64,000 nt of DNA from Gammaproteobacteria bacterium (GCA_021773835.1 JAJFJQ010000027.1:1-64000), one strand, 5' to 3'; positions 51,675-62,084 are shown, numbered from the stretch's first letter. The notes: a model not told the origin generated them from the letters alone. Made by a program: numbers and translations.

Positions 51675-53570
51675 ATGGCCACTGTGATGCAAGACGAGTC
51701 GATCAGTGATTTTGATCCCATTACGTTCAGCGTAATCCGCAACCGCTTCGAAGCCATCGGTCAAGAAATGACCCTGGCGATGGAGCAAACTGCGTGGACC
51801 TCCGTGATCGCGTTGGCCAGGGATTATTCGTGCATGATCTATGACGCGCATGAAACCGGTCCCCGGCAGGTGACCATGGCCGAATGTTTGCCGATCCATT
51901 GCAACAGTATCCGCACTTTGCTGATGGAGGTCGTCGCTACTTTCGAAGACGACATCCACGACGGTGATGTGTACATGGCCAACGATCCCTATCGGGGTAA
52001 CACGCACGTGCCGGATCTCGTCACCGCCCAACCCGTTTTCGTCAATGGCAAGCATGTCTTCTGGACCGTGGCGCGCGGACACCAACTCGACTGCGGTGCG
52101 GCCGAGGCATCGAGCATCGTCCCGGCGGCGCGTACAATTTTTCAAGAAGGTATCGTGATCCCGCCGACCAAACTCGTCGACCGCGGCAAAGAACGCCATG
52201 ACATCGTCGCCTTGTACCTCTCCAATGTCCGTTATCGCGATGCCTTGCACGGCGACCTGCGCGCCCAGCTCGGTGCTTGCGGCGTCGCGCGCAAAGGTTT
52301 GATCGAACTCTGCGAACAATACGGCCGAGATGAAGTCATGCGTTACAGCGATGGGCTCATGGACTACGCCGATCATCGAGCCACCGAGCAATTTAAAAAT
52401 ATTCCGGACGGCGTCTATTTCGGTGAGACGTGGACCGATACGGACGGCAATGGCGCAGTCGACGTACCAATCAAGGCTACGGTCACGAAAAAAGGCGCAG
52501 ACATTCAAGTGCAATACGACGGCGGCCCGCCGTCGACCGGTTCATTCAACGCAACCCATGCGGTGAGAATGGCAACGGCGACGATCCCGTTTCTGTACTA
52601 CATCGATCCGGACATTCCGCACAATCACGGGGTACTACAACACATCACCGCCGATGCCGAGTCCGGTACGATCTGTAAGGCTGAGTATCCGGCGGCATGC
52701 GGCGGCGCGACGACGAACCCTGCCGATCCGATGCACGAAGTTATCAATATCGCGATGGCTGAAGCCATCCCAGATCTGGTGCCAGCAGGGTCGTGTCACG
52801 CCGGACACCTACCGAACTTCAGTGGCATCGATAACCGTAATGGCAAGGAATGGGGCTGCATGTTGTTTACCAGTATGGGTGGCTCCGGTGCAGCAAAAGG
52901 GGCCGATGGTTGGCCAATGATCGGCACCATCGCCGGCATGGGCGGCCTCACCTCAGCGTCTATCGAAGAAACCGAGCTGCTGTACCCCTTGCGCATCGAC
53001 TTTAATGAAGTAGAAACGGATTCGATTGGTTTGGGCCAGTGGATCGGTGGCGCCGGTACGCGTACTCGTTACCGGCCGATAGCAGGCGAGATGGAAGCCG
53101 TTTCCTTCGGCGAAGGTTCGAGGAATCCACCACACGGGGTCAACGGTGGCACGATGAGTGCTGGCGGCGGGATTTACATCGAGCACACCGACGGCAAACG
53201 CACGTTTACCTCCGTCGCCGGGCAAACCATGGTGCGCGAAGGCGAATCTTGGACCGGATATTCTTCCGGCGGTGGCGGCTGGGGTCATCCCTGCGACCGT
53301 GACGCGGAACTTGTTCGTCGCAATCTACGCGACGGCATCATCAGCGAGGAAAGCGCGCGCGACATTTTTGGGGTCATTTGCAAAGACGACTTCGAACGCA
53401 CACTCGATGTCGCAGCTACCGAAAAGCGTCGCCAGGAGCTCCGCAAAATCGAGCGTCCTATGATTGACCCAACGGAACCAGGAGCCGGCAAGTGGATGGA
53501 CCGCAATGTCCGAGAAGGCGATCGGTATCTCGAGGCGCCAACCATCGCTGAACACTTTAACGACAATTAA
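51675..53570 (+). CDS. Hydantoinase B / oxoprolinase family protein (HyuB-like)
   Basis: 631 residues from ATG 51675 with AGGAG (51661-51665) 9 bases upstream; the frame is open to 51624. Landmarks of the B subunit: DPITFSVIRNRFEAIGQEMTLAMEQTAWTSVIALARDYSC (in part), GDVYMANDPYRGNTHVPDL (metal and substrate region) and the C-terminal GYSSGGGGWGHPCDRD. HyuA and HyuB together perform ATP-dependent hydrolysis of hydantoins, 5-oxoproline or related cyclic amides, and acetone-carboxylase-type relatives carboxylate. The HyuA-like gene follows 16 bases later. Confidence 0.88.
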   Translation: MATVMQDESISDFDPITFSVIRNRFEAIGQEMTLAMEQTAWTSVIALARDYSCMIYDAHETGPRQVTMAECLPIHCNSIRTLLMEVVATFEDDIHDGDVYMANDPYRGNTHVPDLVTAQPVFVNGKHVFWTVARGHQLDCGAAEASSIVPAARTIFQEGIVIPPTKLVDRGKERHDIVALYLSNVRYRDALHGDLRAQLGACGVARKGLIELCEQYGRDEVMRYSDGLMDYADHRATEQFKNIPDGVYFGETWTDTDGNGAVDVPIKATVTKKGADIQVQYDGGPPSTGSFNATHAVRMATATIPFLYYIDPDIPHNHGVLQHITADAESGTICKAEYPAACGGATTNPADPMHEVINIAMAEAIPDLVPAGSCHAGHLPNFSGIDNRNGKEWGCMLFTSMGGSGAAKGADGWPMIGTIAGMGGLTSASIEETELLYPLRIDFNEVETDSIGLGQWIGGAGTRTRYRPIAGEMEAVSFGEGSRNPPHGVNGGTMSAGGGIYIEHTDGKRTFTSVAGQTMVREGESWTGYSSGGGGWGHPCDRDAELVRRNLRDGIISEESARDIFGVICKDDFERTLDVAATEKRRQELRKIERPMIDPTEPGAGKWMDRNVREGDRYLEAPTIAEHFNDN

Positions 53571-53586
53571 GACTGGGTCATCACTT

Positions 53587-55653
53587 ATGAGTAACCGGAT
53601 TGGTATCGACATCGGCGGCACATTTACGGACGTCGTTTTGCTGCAAGACAATGGGCAGTTTCATGTGTACAAAGAGGACTCGACTCCAGACGAGCCGCTG
53701 CGTGCAATCAATCAAGGCCTTGCAGGCATTGCCGCCGAAATCGACACCAGCGTCGAGTCTTTGCTGAAATCAACAGAGTTTCTTGTCCACGGCCAAACCA
53801 TGGCGACAAACGCGTTGATTCAACGCAATGGTCCGGTAGTCGGTCTGTTATGTACCGAAGGGTTCCGCGATGTGCTGCATCTCGGTCGCGGCGCTAAACC
53901 GGAGCGCTTCAACGTTCACCTACAAAAGCCTGAGGATTTCATTCCTCGCTATTTACGCCTCGGGATCCCCGAACGCATCGGCGCAGATGGCACGATTGTC
54001 AAAGCCTTAGACGAGGATGCAGTGCGTGAAGCGGCCCGCGCCTTAGGTCAACATGACGTGAAGGCAGTCGCGGTGGCGTTCCTGTGGTCGATCGTCGATG
54101 CGTCGCACGAGAAACGCGCGGCCGAAATCGTACAAGAAGAGCTACCTCAAGTGGATGTCATCTGTTCTTCCGACATCCTACCGGAGATCCGAGAATGGGA
54201 GCGGACGTCTTCGACGATCCTCAGCGCCTATATCGCACCCATCATTGGTGACTACCTGCGTGCCTTCGAAGCGGAGATGGCAAAAGGCGGGATGCCATAT
54301 AGACCGTTGATCATGCAAGTCAATGGCGGCTGCGCGGCGGTACCAGACCTGCTCGCGCGTCCGGTTAACGCAGTGGCCTCCGGCCCCGCGGCGGGACCGG
54401 CGGCAGGTGCGCACTATGCGTCAACTACGAAATCGCCGGATCGTTTAATCGTTGTCGATATGGGCGGCACCAGTTTCGATGTGTGTTTGCTGCGCGATGG
54501 CGAAGCAGTGATGTCGAGCGACATCAAGGTTGCCAATCAACCGATCGGCGTAAACGGGGTGGAAGTTTTATCCGTTGGTGCGGGTGGTGGTTCTATTGCT
54601 TGGATCGACAGCGGCAATTCGCTCCGCGTGGGTCCGCGCAGCGCAGGATCACAACCGGGGCCCGCCTGCTACGGACGCGGTGGCGTAGAACCTGCGGTCA
54701 CCGACGCCAACCTCGTCACTGGTCGCATGGCAGCCGGCGCCTTTTTGGGCGGGCGGCGGGCGCTGGATATGGACCTCGCAGTCAAGGCTATCGAATCATA
54801 CATCGCGACCCCGCTGGGTCTCGATGTGAATACCGCAGCCGCTGGGATCGTAACGATCGTGAATTCAAATATGGCGACCGCCATCCGCGCGGTGTCCATT
54901 GAGCGCGGTATCGACCCACGAGATTACGTCATGGTCGCTGGCGGCGGTGCCGGCGGACTCCATGCTGCAGAGCTCGCCCGTATGCTGAACATCGGCGAAG
55001 TATTGATCCCGCGATCTGCTGGCGGCTTGTGTGCCTTCGGTATGGCTGTCACCCCGGTTCGGCATGATTACGTGCGCCTAGCGCATTGCTATTCAAACGG
55101 CGATGGTGTGCCTGATCGCATCAACGGTGTATTTAAAGAATTGATGGACGAAGGGCGCGCACATCTGGAATCCGACGGATTCAATGCGAGCGAGATCCAT
55201 TTCACGCGCCATCTCGAAGGGCGTTATCCCGGGCAGGTGCATAACCTCACGGTGCCGCTGCCAGACGGCGAAATTGACGACAAATTTTTGCGCAAGCTTG
55301 AGACCGAATTCCACGCCGAACACGACAAACGGTTCACCTACGCAATGCGAGACCAACCGGTGGAATGTCTACATTGGCGTGTGACCGCGACGGGCAGTCG
55401 GCCGGCACCCGAAGGACGGCTGGCGCGGCAATCAGACGGTTCGATCAAGCCGACGGGCCATCGCACGGCCTATATGGCGTCGGTTAATAGCGAGGTCACG
55501 ACGGAAATCTATCAGGGCGACGATTTAGCCGCCGGCGATAAGATCACCGGTCCTGCGATTGTCGAGTTCGCCACCACGACCGTTGTCGTCAATCCCGACG
55601 ACGTGCTCGTTGTTCAGGCCGATGGTAGCTCGCTTCTGACTATTGCATTGTAA
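53587..55653 (+). CDS. Hydantoinase A / oxoprolinase family protein (HyuA-like)
   Basis: 688 residues. RIGIDIGGTFTDVVL at the N-terminus is the ATPase phosphate-1 motif; VVDMGGTSFDVCLL and VASGPAAGPAAGAHYA belong to the second ATPase part, and GGGGSIAWIDSGNSLRVGPRSAGSQPGPACYG (in part, GAGGGSIAW) is characteristic of HyuA. ATG 53587 is chosen over the far-upstream frame that overlaps hyuB. It would supply ATP-driven activation for ring opening with the B subunit. Substrate ring unknown. Confidence 0.88.
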   Translation: MSNRIGIDIGGTFTDVVLLQDNGQFHVYKEDSTPDEPLRAINQGLAGIAAEIDTSVESLLKSTEFLVHGQTMATNALIQRNGPVVGLLCTEGFRDVLHLGRGAKPERFNVHLQKPEDFIPRYLRLGIPERIGADGTIVKALDEDAVREAARALGQHDVKAVAVAFLWSIVDASHEKRAAEIVQEELPQVDVICSSDILPEIREWERTSSTILSAYIAPIIGDYLRAFEAEMAKGGMPYRPLIMQVNGGCAAVPDLLARPVNAVASGPAAGPAAGAHYASTTKSPDRLIVVDMGGTSFDVCLLRDGEAVMSSDIKVANQPIGVNGVEVLSVGAGGGSIAWIDSGNSLRVGPRSAGSQPGPACYGRGGVEPAVTDANLVTGRMAAGAFLGGRRALDMDLAVKAIESYIATPLGLDVNTAAAGIVTIVNSNMATAIRAVSIERGIDPRDYVMVAGGGAGGLHAAELARMLNIGEVLIPRSAGGLCAFGMAVTPVRHDYVRLAHCYSNGDGVPDRINGVFKELMDEGRAHLESDGFNASEIHFTRHLEGRYPGQVHNLTVPLPDGEIDDKFLRKLETEFHAEHDKRFTYAMRDQPVECLHWRVTATGSRPAPEGRLARQSDGSIKPTGHRTAYMASVNSEVTTEIYQGDDLAAGDKITGPAIVEFATTTVVVNPDDVLVVQADGSSLLTIAL

Positions 55654-55695
55654 AAACTAACGCGAACTATTCGATCACAATAAAAAGATTTGTTG

Positions 55696-55781
55696 ATCAC
55701 GGAGAACACTAAGTACACGAAGACAGAAAATATTGTTCTAAGTTGAGGATATTTTACTCTCTCCGTGTCCGCCGTGGTTCC
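55696..55781. repeat. Degenerate CACGGAGAACAC inverted repeat
   Basis: ATCACGGAGAACACTAAG (55696-55713) and, inverted, CTCTCCGTGTCCGCCGTGGT (55757-55779). From memory, CCACGGAGAACACGAAG / CTCCGTGTTCTCCGTGG pairs recur in intergenic regions of many environmental bacteria, often around GxxExxY-type genes. Here it is worn (several mismatches) and lies in the 211-base gap after the HyuA-like gene. Confidence 0.5.
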
Positions 55782-55865
55782 AAACATATGTATCTACAAC
55801 GCAGTGACTGCGACTAAATTCAACTAGCATTTCCGAAAGCTATAAAATAACCAGGAGAAGATAAG

Positions 55866-57230
55866 ATGCTCTCAGACCTTCAAGGAATGGATCTCGACTC
55901 ACATCTCCATCCGTTTACAAACTTCGCTGATCTTGAGGCCAACGGTGCCCTAGTTATAAAGAGTGCCTCTGGCACGACAGTGCGAGATGTCGACGGTCGC
56001 CCATTCCTGGATGCGATGGCGGGACTGTGGTGCTGCGACGTCGGCTACGGTCGGACCGAGATTGCCGAGGCCATCGCAGAACAAGCGCACGAGCTCGCGT
56101 TCTTCCATTCCTTTTTCGGCATGGCGACGGAACCAACGATCCGCCTCGCCGATCGGCTGAAACATATGATGCCGTGGCCAATCGCTCGGGTCTTCTTTGG
56201 TTGTTCAGGCTCCGATGCAAACGACACCCAGATCAAAATGATTTGGCTGTATAACAATCTGCGCGGTACGCCAGAAAAAACGAAGATCCTATCCCGGCAC
56301 ATGGCCTACCACGGGATCACACTGGGCGCGTCGAGCATGACGGGGCTGCCGACCGTGCACTCGCATATGAATCTACCGCTAGCCGGCTTCCACCACCTGG
56401 CGATGCCACATTACTACCGCGAGTCTGAGCCCGGCATGAGCGAATCTGACTTCGTCGCCCAAAAGGTAGAAGAGCTCGAAGCGACCATCGCCCGTGAAGG
56501 TGCAGCGACAATCGCGGCGTTTATCGCCGAGCCGGTGATGGCTGCCGGCGGCGTGATTGTCCCGCCCGAGGGTTATTACCCGGCGATGCAAGCAGTGCTG
56601 AAAAAGCATGACATTTTGTTTATTGCCGATGAAGTGGTTTGCGGCTTCGGCCGTCTTGGGCAACCCTGGGGTAGCCAAGTACTAGGCATTGAACCCGACA
56701 TGGTGACGATCGCTAAAGGCTTGACCAGTGGTTATGCACCGCTCTCCGCGTCGTTGATCTCTGAGAAAGTGTGGTCGGTTATCGAGGAACATGGTTCCGA
56801 AATCCTCCAGTTTAGTCACGGCCAAACGTATAGCGGTCATCCCATCAGTACCGCCGCAGCCCATGCCAATCTTGACATCATGGAAAACGAATCCTTGTTC
56901 GATCGTGCTGCAGAAACCGGGATCTATATGCAACGACGTCTTCGCGAAGAATTTGCCGACCACCCCCACGTAGGTGAGGTTCGCGGATTGGGTATGATTG
57001 CTGCAATCGACATTGTTAAGGACCGCGATGACCGCAGTATCTTCGATCCAGCATTGAAGGTGCCGCTGCGCCTGTTCCGTGGGATCCTCGACAAAGGTGT
57101 TATCGCACGTGCAGCGGGCGTGTCGGGCATCGCCATGTGCCCACCCTACGTTGTCGAACCGGCCGAAATAGATACCATCCTCGGCGCCATACGCGAGACC
57201 GTCGATGAGGTCGTCAGCGACGTCGCATAG
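55866..57230 (+). CDS. Class III PLP-dependent aminotransferase
   Basis: 454 residues, usual for omega-amino acid:pyruvate aminotransferases. PLP-Lys284 in [13 protein letters not shown], Asp255 in [14 protein letters not shown], and [13 protein letters not shown] earlier. AGGAG (55853-55857) lies 8 bases before ATG 55866. The family uses beta-alanine, taurine, polyamines or other omega-amines and pyruvate. It lies downstream of the hydantoinase genes, so it could act on an amine or amino acid released by ring opening (inference). Confidence 0.9.
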   Translation: MLSDLQGMDLDSHLHPFTNFADLEANGALVIKSASGTTVRDVDGRPFLDAMAGLWCCDVGYGRTEIAEAIAEQAHELAFFHSFFGMATEPTIRLADRLKHMMPWPIARVFFGCSGSDANDTQIKMIWLYNNLRGTPEKTKILSRHMAYHGITLGASSMTGLPTVHSHMNLPLAGFHHLAMPHYYRESEPGMSESDFVAQKVEELEATIAREGAATIAAFIAEPVMAAGGVIVPPEGYYPAMQAVLKKHDILFIADEVVCGFGRLGQPWGSQVLGIEPDMVTIAKGLTSGYAPLSASLISEKVWSVIEEHGSEILQFSHGQTYSGHPISTAAAHANLDIMENESLFDRAAETGIYMQRRLREEFADHPHVGEVRGLGMIAAIDIVKDRDDRSIFDPALKVPLRLFRGILDKGVIARAAGVSGIAMCPPYVVEPAEIDTILGAIRETVDEVVSDVA

Positions 57231-57264
57231 TGCGGCGCTAATTGTGACGGTAAGGAGTTAACGC

Positions 57265-57603
57265 ATGAGTGGAATTAAGGTCGTCGACCTCAGCGAAGCC
57301 GAAATTTACGAAGAGTCGGCGTTGATCTCGCGCCGAGTGGTCCGGAAAGTACACGGCGCCGAAGGTGCGTCGCTGAATGTAGCGACGCTGCATGAAGGCT
57401 ACGACGATCCAGCCGTTACCTACCCCGATCACGATGAATTTATCCACATCTTAAGCGGAACGATTGAATTTACCGTTGACGGTAAGACTCAAACGCTAGG
57501 TGCGAGTAAAAGTATTTATATTCCGCGCGGCGAGACCTATGGTTATAAGGTGACTGAAGGCCCGAACGAATTGGTCGTGGTATTTACCCCCGCGAAATTC
57601 TAA
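57265..57603 (+). CDS. Small cupin-domain protein
   Basis: 112 residues, one cupin barrel. Metal motif 1 is YPDHDEFIHILSGTIEFTVDG (in part), with His, Glu and His at the expected spacing though the first His is within PDHDEFIH; motif 2 is SIYIPRGETYGYKV, lacking the final His, so metal binding is uncertain. It follows the aminotransferase by 34 bases and is probably in the same operon. Possible role: isomerase or binding protein for the pathway. Function not determinable. Confidence 0.82.
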   Translation: MSGIKVVDLSEAEIYEESALISRRVVRKVHGAEGASLNVATLHEGYDDPAVTYPDHDEFIHILSGTIEFTVDGKTQTLGASKSIYIPRGETYGYKVTEGPNELVVVFTPAKF

Positions 57604-57739
57604 GCGGATCAAGACGCGCGAAGTTGACTTACTACGCGTGATAGTCGGGACCTTTACGATTAGAGCAGAGGCTTTAAGCCCTTCACAAAATTCACGCGTA
57701 CCTCGAACTGACTCGTGCATCGTGATGTGACGAACCAAA

Positions 57740-59692
57740 ATGTTTGAGACGCTAAACTCATCACTCACCATCAGGAACCGAACATTTCGCAACCGGATCT
57801 TTTCGTCCGGTCATCAGACATTGTTGGCCCGCGGCGGGCTAGTCACTGAGGCGTTTATCGCCTATCACGCAGCGCGTGCGCGCGGCGGCGCCGGTTTGAT
57901 CATTACAGAGGCAGCGTCCGCCCACGAATCGGCCTACTTTAACGAGTTTGTCCCATCGGCCTTTCTCGACGAATCGATCCCCGGGTTTCGATTGCTTGCC
58001 GAAACCATTCATACACACGACTGTGGTCTTATCGGACAACTGTTCCACCCTGGCGCAGAAGTCGCCGCGATTTTAGACGACGGCAGCCGACCAGCAGCAT
58101 GGGCACCGTCTGTGCATCACCAGGAACGCTATCTCGTGACCGCGCGCCCGATGCCGCTTGCAATGATCCGCGATGTTATCGAGGGCTTTGGGAACACCGC
58201 GATGCGTATGGTAACTGCTGGCTTGGACGGCGTTGAGGTACTCGCAAGTCACGGCTACCTACCCATCCAGTTCTGTAACCCGCGGGTCAATCACCGCATC
58301 GATGACTACGGTGGTAACTTTGAGAATCGCCTACGGTTTTTAAACGAGATGCACGACACCATCCGCGATAAAGTCGGCGACAAGCCAATCGTTGGATTAC
58401 GTATTTCGGCTGACGACCTCGAGGCGTCCGGCTTCGGTGAAAAAGAAGTCACAGAAGTTCTGCACGCGCTCGATGCGGCGGGACGCTTCGATTATTTCAA
58501 TGTCACCTTGGGTTCATCGTCGACGACTGAAGGTGCGGTACACATTGTACCGCCGATGTCGATCGATCCGGCCTACGTTGCGCCCTATGCGGAGCGCATA
58601 AAGCGTTCGACCGGCAGGGTAATTTTAGCAACCGGTCGGTTCAATCGGCCGCACGATGCCGAACGTGCTGTTGCGGCGGGGCACGTCGATATGGTCGGCA
58701 TGACCCGCGCCCAAATCTGCGATCCACAGATGGCACGCAAAACATTTGAGCAGCGTCCCGATGATATCCGCGAGTGCATCGCCTGCAACCAGGCTTGCAT
58801 TGGACACTATGCTCTTGGTGCACCGATTTCATGTATTCAATATCCAGAATCCGGGCGCGAGCTTACCTACGGCAAACGCAAAGCGGCAACGCATTCCCGC
58901 GAGGTATTAGTGGTTGGTGGTGGTCCAGCCGGTCTTAAGGTGGCAGCTGTTGCAGCGGAACGTGGCCACCGCGTTGCCTTGTATGAAAAAAGCAACCGGC
59001 TCGGCGGTCAGGTGCTACTCGCGCAGTTGTTACCGGAGCGCAGCGAATTTGGCGGTATCGTCACAAACCTTGAGCGCGAAGCGCGCGCAGCAGGGGTCGA
59101 TATCAAACTTGGCATTGAGATGACGGGTGAGCGAATTCGCGCTAACAATCCGGATGTCGTCGTCATTGCCTCTGGCGCGACCCCACATATTCCGGACATC
59201 GAGACCAGCGATAGCGCGCATATCGTTACCGCGTGGCAAGTTATCAACGATGAAGTTGAATGCGGGTCACGGATCGTCATTGCGGATTGGCGTGGCGACT
59301 GGGTCGGGCTCGGCTTGGCGTTAAAGCTGATCCGTGCGGGACATCAGGTACGCCTGGCAACCGTTGCAAACTGCGCCGGGGTGAACGTTCAATTTTATAC
59401 GCGCGATCCACTCATCGCCGAAATAGATCGACTAGGGGTTGAGTTCACCCATTACGCACGCCTAGCCGGCGCCGATGAGGGTACTGCCTATTTCGTACAT
59501 GCGAGCGGCGGACATAGTTTAGAGTTCGAATGCGATACGCTCGTCCTTGCCTACGACCACGATAGTGAGATGGAACTCTTCACGAGCCTTGAACATTTCG
59601 ATACCGAAGTACATGTAATCGGCGACGCCCTATCGCCGCGCACAGCAGAAGAGGCCGTGCTCGAAGGGTTGAAGGTAGGAGCTAAGATCTAG
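57740..59692 (+). CDS. NADH:flavin oxidoreductase / 2,4-dienoyl-CoA reductase-like (FMN, 4Fe-4S, FAD)
   Basis: 650 residues, the length of trimethylamine dehydrogenase and 2,4-dienoyl-CoA reductase. An N-terminal OYE-type barrel (FRNRIFSSGHQTLLARGG, GQLFHPGAE, GVEVLASHGYLPIQF, DDYGGNFENR) is followed by the [4Fe-4S] motif CIACNQAC then C (Cys346, 349, 353, 365) and an FAD/NAD domain with GGGPAG (393-398). The active-site pair after LASHGYL is HGY rather than the HGYLxxQF of dienoyl reductases in full, so substrate is open. Last of the plus-strand run after the cupin gene. Confidence 0.87.
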   Translation: MFETLNSSLTIRNRTFRNRIFSSGHQTLLARGGLVTEAFIAYHAARARGGAGLIITEAASAHESAYFNEFVPSAFLDESIPGFRLLAETIHTHDCGLIGQLFHPGAEVAAILDDGSRPAAWAPSVHHQERYLVTARPMPLAMIRDVIEGFGNTAMRMVTAGLDGVEVLASHGYLPIQFCNPRVNHRIDDYGGNFENRLRFLNEMHDTIRDKVGDKPIVGLRISADDLEASGFGEKEVTEVLHALDAAGRFDYFNVTLGSSSTTEGAVHIVPPMSIDPAYVAPYAERIKRSTGRVILATGRFNRPHDAERAVAAGHVDMVGMTRAQICDPQMARKTFEQRPDDIRECIACNQACIGHYALGAPISCIQYPESGRELTYGKRKAATHSREVLVVGGGPAGLKVAAVAAERGHRVALYEKSNRLGGQVLLAQLLPERSEFGGIVTNLEREARAAGVDIKLGIEMTGERIRANNPDVVVIASGATPHIPDIETSDSAHIVTAWQVINDEVECGSRIVIADWRGDWVGLGLALKLIRAGHQVRLATVANCAGVNVQFYTRDPLIAEIDRLGVEFTHYARLAGADEGTAYFVHASGGHSLEFECDTLVLAYDHDSEMELFTSLEHFDTEVHVIGDALSPRTAEEAVLEGLKVGAKI

Positions 59693-59793
59693 CGCCGCGA
59701 CGGGAAGCCATTGCGCATTTTCAAAGGAAAATATGGGCTATGGTGGTGACCGTACATGGTACAGTGGGCGGGCATAAACTGAGTTAATGATAT

Positions 59794-60840
59794 ATGGACC
59801 TCCGTACTAGCAAAATCCTCGTCTGTCTGGTGATGTTCGCCGTCCTGTTGGTTGGCTGCGGCGGCGGCGGACCCTACGTCGGCCTCTGGCAATGCACCGA
59901 TAATCCAGATCTGAGTCTTAAAATTTCGAGATTTGAAGAATATTTCGTGATTACGTCGACGGACGGAGGTAAGGAGTCGAAAAAAGAAGGAACGTTTGCC
60001 AACGACGTCTTGTCCGTCGGTAAAAACATTGTTGGTAAACCAATGGCCTTAGCACTAGACAATGATGGAATAACCTGTACGAACCCACCTAATTTTTGTC
60101 GTTGCACTAGCACTTACGCAAAAGTTGACGCATTAACTCCCACCAGTAATACGGCGAGCAGCCAAGAAGATGAGCAAGCTGCCGAGATGATTTCATTCGG
60201 CCCGGATCCGTCAACTGCCGAGCAAGTGATCCGAGAGCGGGATCCGACGGTATTTAATATGGTCAATGGTGGTAGCGTGCATGTTTTTGACCACGCGGAG
60301 AACGAAGAAAACGAAAAGCGCGTATTTGACGGGGCAAAGTTGAAATACTACGTCATGCCCCAGTTAGCGCTTAAACAATTGGCAGACAATAGCTTTGCCG
60401 AAGTACGCCACATCGACGACGAAGTATCTGTCTTTTTTCAACTAACCGCGCTCAATATTGATAACTTCGAACTCATGGAGAACGTTCACAAGTCCATTAG
60501 CCCGCGCGTTCTAACGCATATGGTTTTACCATTGTCGTATGCAAGCCTAACCATCGCGTTGCCGGGATCATCCCCAGTGGCCCCCGTCGTCGTAACCCGT
60601 CCTGAGTTCGATCTAAAAAATAGTCCACTCGATATTTCGTTATCCATAGCTGCCGGCTCAACTATTGATCTTGCCGCGAGGTTGGAGAGTGGAAGGGAGA
60701 TCGCGCAAGCGATAAACGACGGCTCTACGCTTCCGATCGCATCGTTTGAGGTTATCCAGCGGCCTAGCGCCGAGAATTCGGAAGAAGTCGGGCCGGAGGC
60801 ACCGGTAACAAAAATCGTAAATGTGATGGCCCCCAGATAA
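59794..60840 (+). CDS. Putative lipoprotein of unknown function
   Basis: 348 residues. The N-terminus is a lipoprotein signal: MDLRTSK, hydrophobic core, lipobox LLVGC with Cys22, then Gly-rich GGGG. The mature part has a GLWQCTDNPDLSL domain, Asp/Glu-rich regions and two CC-like CTNPPNFCRCTS cysteine clusters. I recognise no family. Probably anchored in the outer or inner membrane facing the periplasm. It starts 101 bases after the oxidoreductase stop; no ribosome site stands out. Confidence 0.65.
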   Translation: MDLRTSKILVCLVMFAVLLVGCGGGGPYVGLWQCTDNPDLSLKISRFEEYFVITSTDGGKESKKEGTFANDVLSVGKNIVGKPMALALDNDGITCTNPPNFCRCTSTYAKVDALTPTSNTASSQEDEQAAEMISFGPDPSTAEQVIRERDPTVFNMVNGGSVHVFDHAENEENEKRVFDGAKLKYYVMPQLALKQLADNSFAEVRHIDDEVSVFFQLTALNIDNFELMENVHKSISPRVLTHMVLPLSYASLTIALPGSSPVAPVVVTRPEFDLKNSPLDISLSIAAGSTIDLAARLESGREIAQAINDGSTLPIASFEVIQRPSAENSEEVGPEAPVTKIVNVMAPR

Positions 60841-60872
60841 AGAACTGAGCGTTATTGCTGACTGTAGAGATC

Positions 60873-62084
60873 TTATTTTTCGCGTAATAGCGGCGATTGA
60901 ATCTGCTCTCGTTCAAGCCCTAACTCGCCCAAACTGATCTGACCCAAACAAACATCACTGCTCGGTTGCATCATTGTCGCGGTCGCGCCGTCACGAAACA
61001 GACGCTCTATAACCGAACCTTTAAATAAACCGTGGGCGCCACTCATTTCGAGCGCGGATCGCGTTGCTGCGGTGACCGATTCGCCGACAATGTATTTCGC
61101 CCGAAACAACGCCATTTGCACAGCTTCGGTCTGGCCTTCGTCATCTGCGAGCCACGCGGCGTAGCGCAATAGCCATCGCGCGCTTTCCATACTGGCGCTC
61201 ATGATACCGATGCGATGGCGAATATCGGGATGATACGACAGCGGTTGTTCGTAGCCTTTTGGGCGACGTTCCGTTACGACCTTTTTGATCGCTTCGACGG
61301 CACCCAAACCGAGTCCGAGATACACCGCGGTATAGGGCAAATTGATCAGTGATTCATGAGTTGATAGAAAATCACCAATGCTCGGGACGACCATCTCGTC
61401 AAAGGCCCATTCGGCCGGCACAAAACAATTCTCCAGCACAACATTGTCACTACAGGTGCCACGCATGCCGAGCGTATCCCACACGTGTTCGATTTTAAGT
61501 CCGGGTGTGTCGGTCGGCACCACGACCATGATGACTGATTCGGGATTGTCTACGTGCTCTGGATGCACGCAAATTAGTGCGCTATCCGACGACCCTATCA
61601 TCGAGGCAAATGCCTTGCGCCCATTTAACACATAGCCGCCATCCACCCGCCGCGCCTCGGTTGAGCTTGCACGGGTGGAGTAAAGCAAGTTCGTCGTGCC
61701 AGCCTCGGAAATGAGGTTCGACATCAACTTCTTCTCGGTAATCATGTGGTGCGCGACCCGTTCGGCAATTGCGTCGCTAAACGCGCCAGTACCGGTCAGG
61801 GTGTAGGCGGCCACACAGTGCATGTTAAAACTCATGGCGGTCGCCGCACAACCTTGCGCGAGTTCTTCCATCGCTAAGGTATGACCGAGCAAACCTGCAC
61901 CCATACCGCCAAGTTCTTTGGGTATCAATAGGCCGAATAGGCCTGCCTCGCATATTGCTTGATAATTCTCCTCGGGCGGAGAGGCATCGCGATCATGTTT
62001 TGCTGCATTTTCGGCGAAACCCTGGGCGAGTTCGCGACAGCATTCCTGCAACGCGATCTGTTCTGATGAAAGTGAGAATTGCAT
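60873..62084 (-). CDS. Acyl-CoA dehydrogenase
   Basis: 403 residues from ATG 62084, the standard length, starting at MQFSLSSEQIALQECCREL. N-terminal helices (GLFGLLIPKELGGMGAG), middle domain (VDGGYVLNGRKAFASMIGSSDSALIC, MRGTCSDNVVLENCFVPAEW, both in part) and C-terminal helices (TAATRSALEMSGAHGLFKGSVIERLFRD). GLKIEHVWDTLGMRGTCSDNV is the usual FAD/substrate segment. The catalytic Glu cannot be fixed by eye. Convergent with the lipoprotein gene. Chain-length range unknown. Confidence 0.88.
   Translation of the reverse strand: MQFSLSSEQIALQECCRELAQGFAENAAKHDRDASPPEENYQAICEAGLFGLLIPKELGGMGAGLLGHTLAMEELAQGCAATAMSFNMHCVAAYTLTGTGAFSDAIAERVAHHMITEKKLMSNLISEAGTTNLLYSTRASSTEARRVDGGYVLNGRKAFASMIGSSDSALICVHPEHVDNPESVIMVVVPTDTPGLKIEHVWDTLGMRGTCSDNVVLENCFVPAEWAFDEMVVPSIGDFLSTHESLINLPYTAVYLGLGLGAVEAIKKVVTERRPKGYEQPLSYHPDIRHRIGIMSASMESARWLLRYAAWLADDEGQTEAVQMALFRAKYIVGESVTAATRSALEMSGAHGLFKGSVIERLFRDGATATMMQPSSDVCLGQISLGELGLEREQIQSPLLREK

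Noticed and set aside
51600-52514. 304-codon minus-strand frame opposite the HyuB-like gene
   Set aside because: It mirrors the codon pattern of the strongly supported HyuB-like gene, resembles no family and has no independent ribosome site or space.
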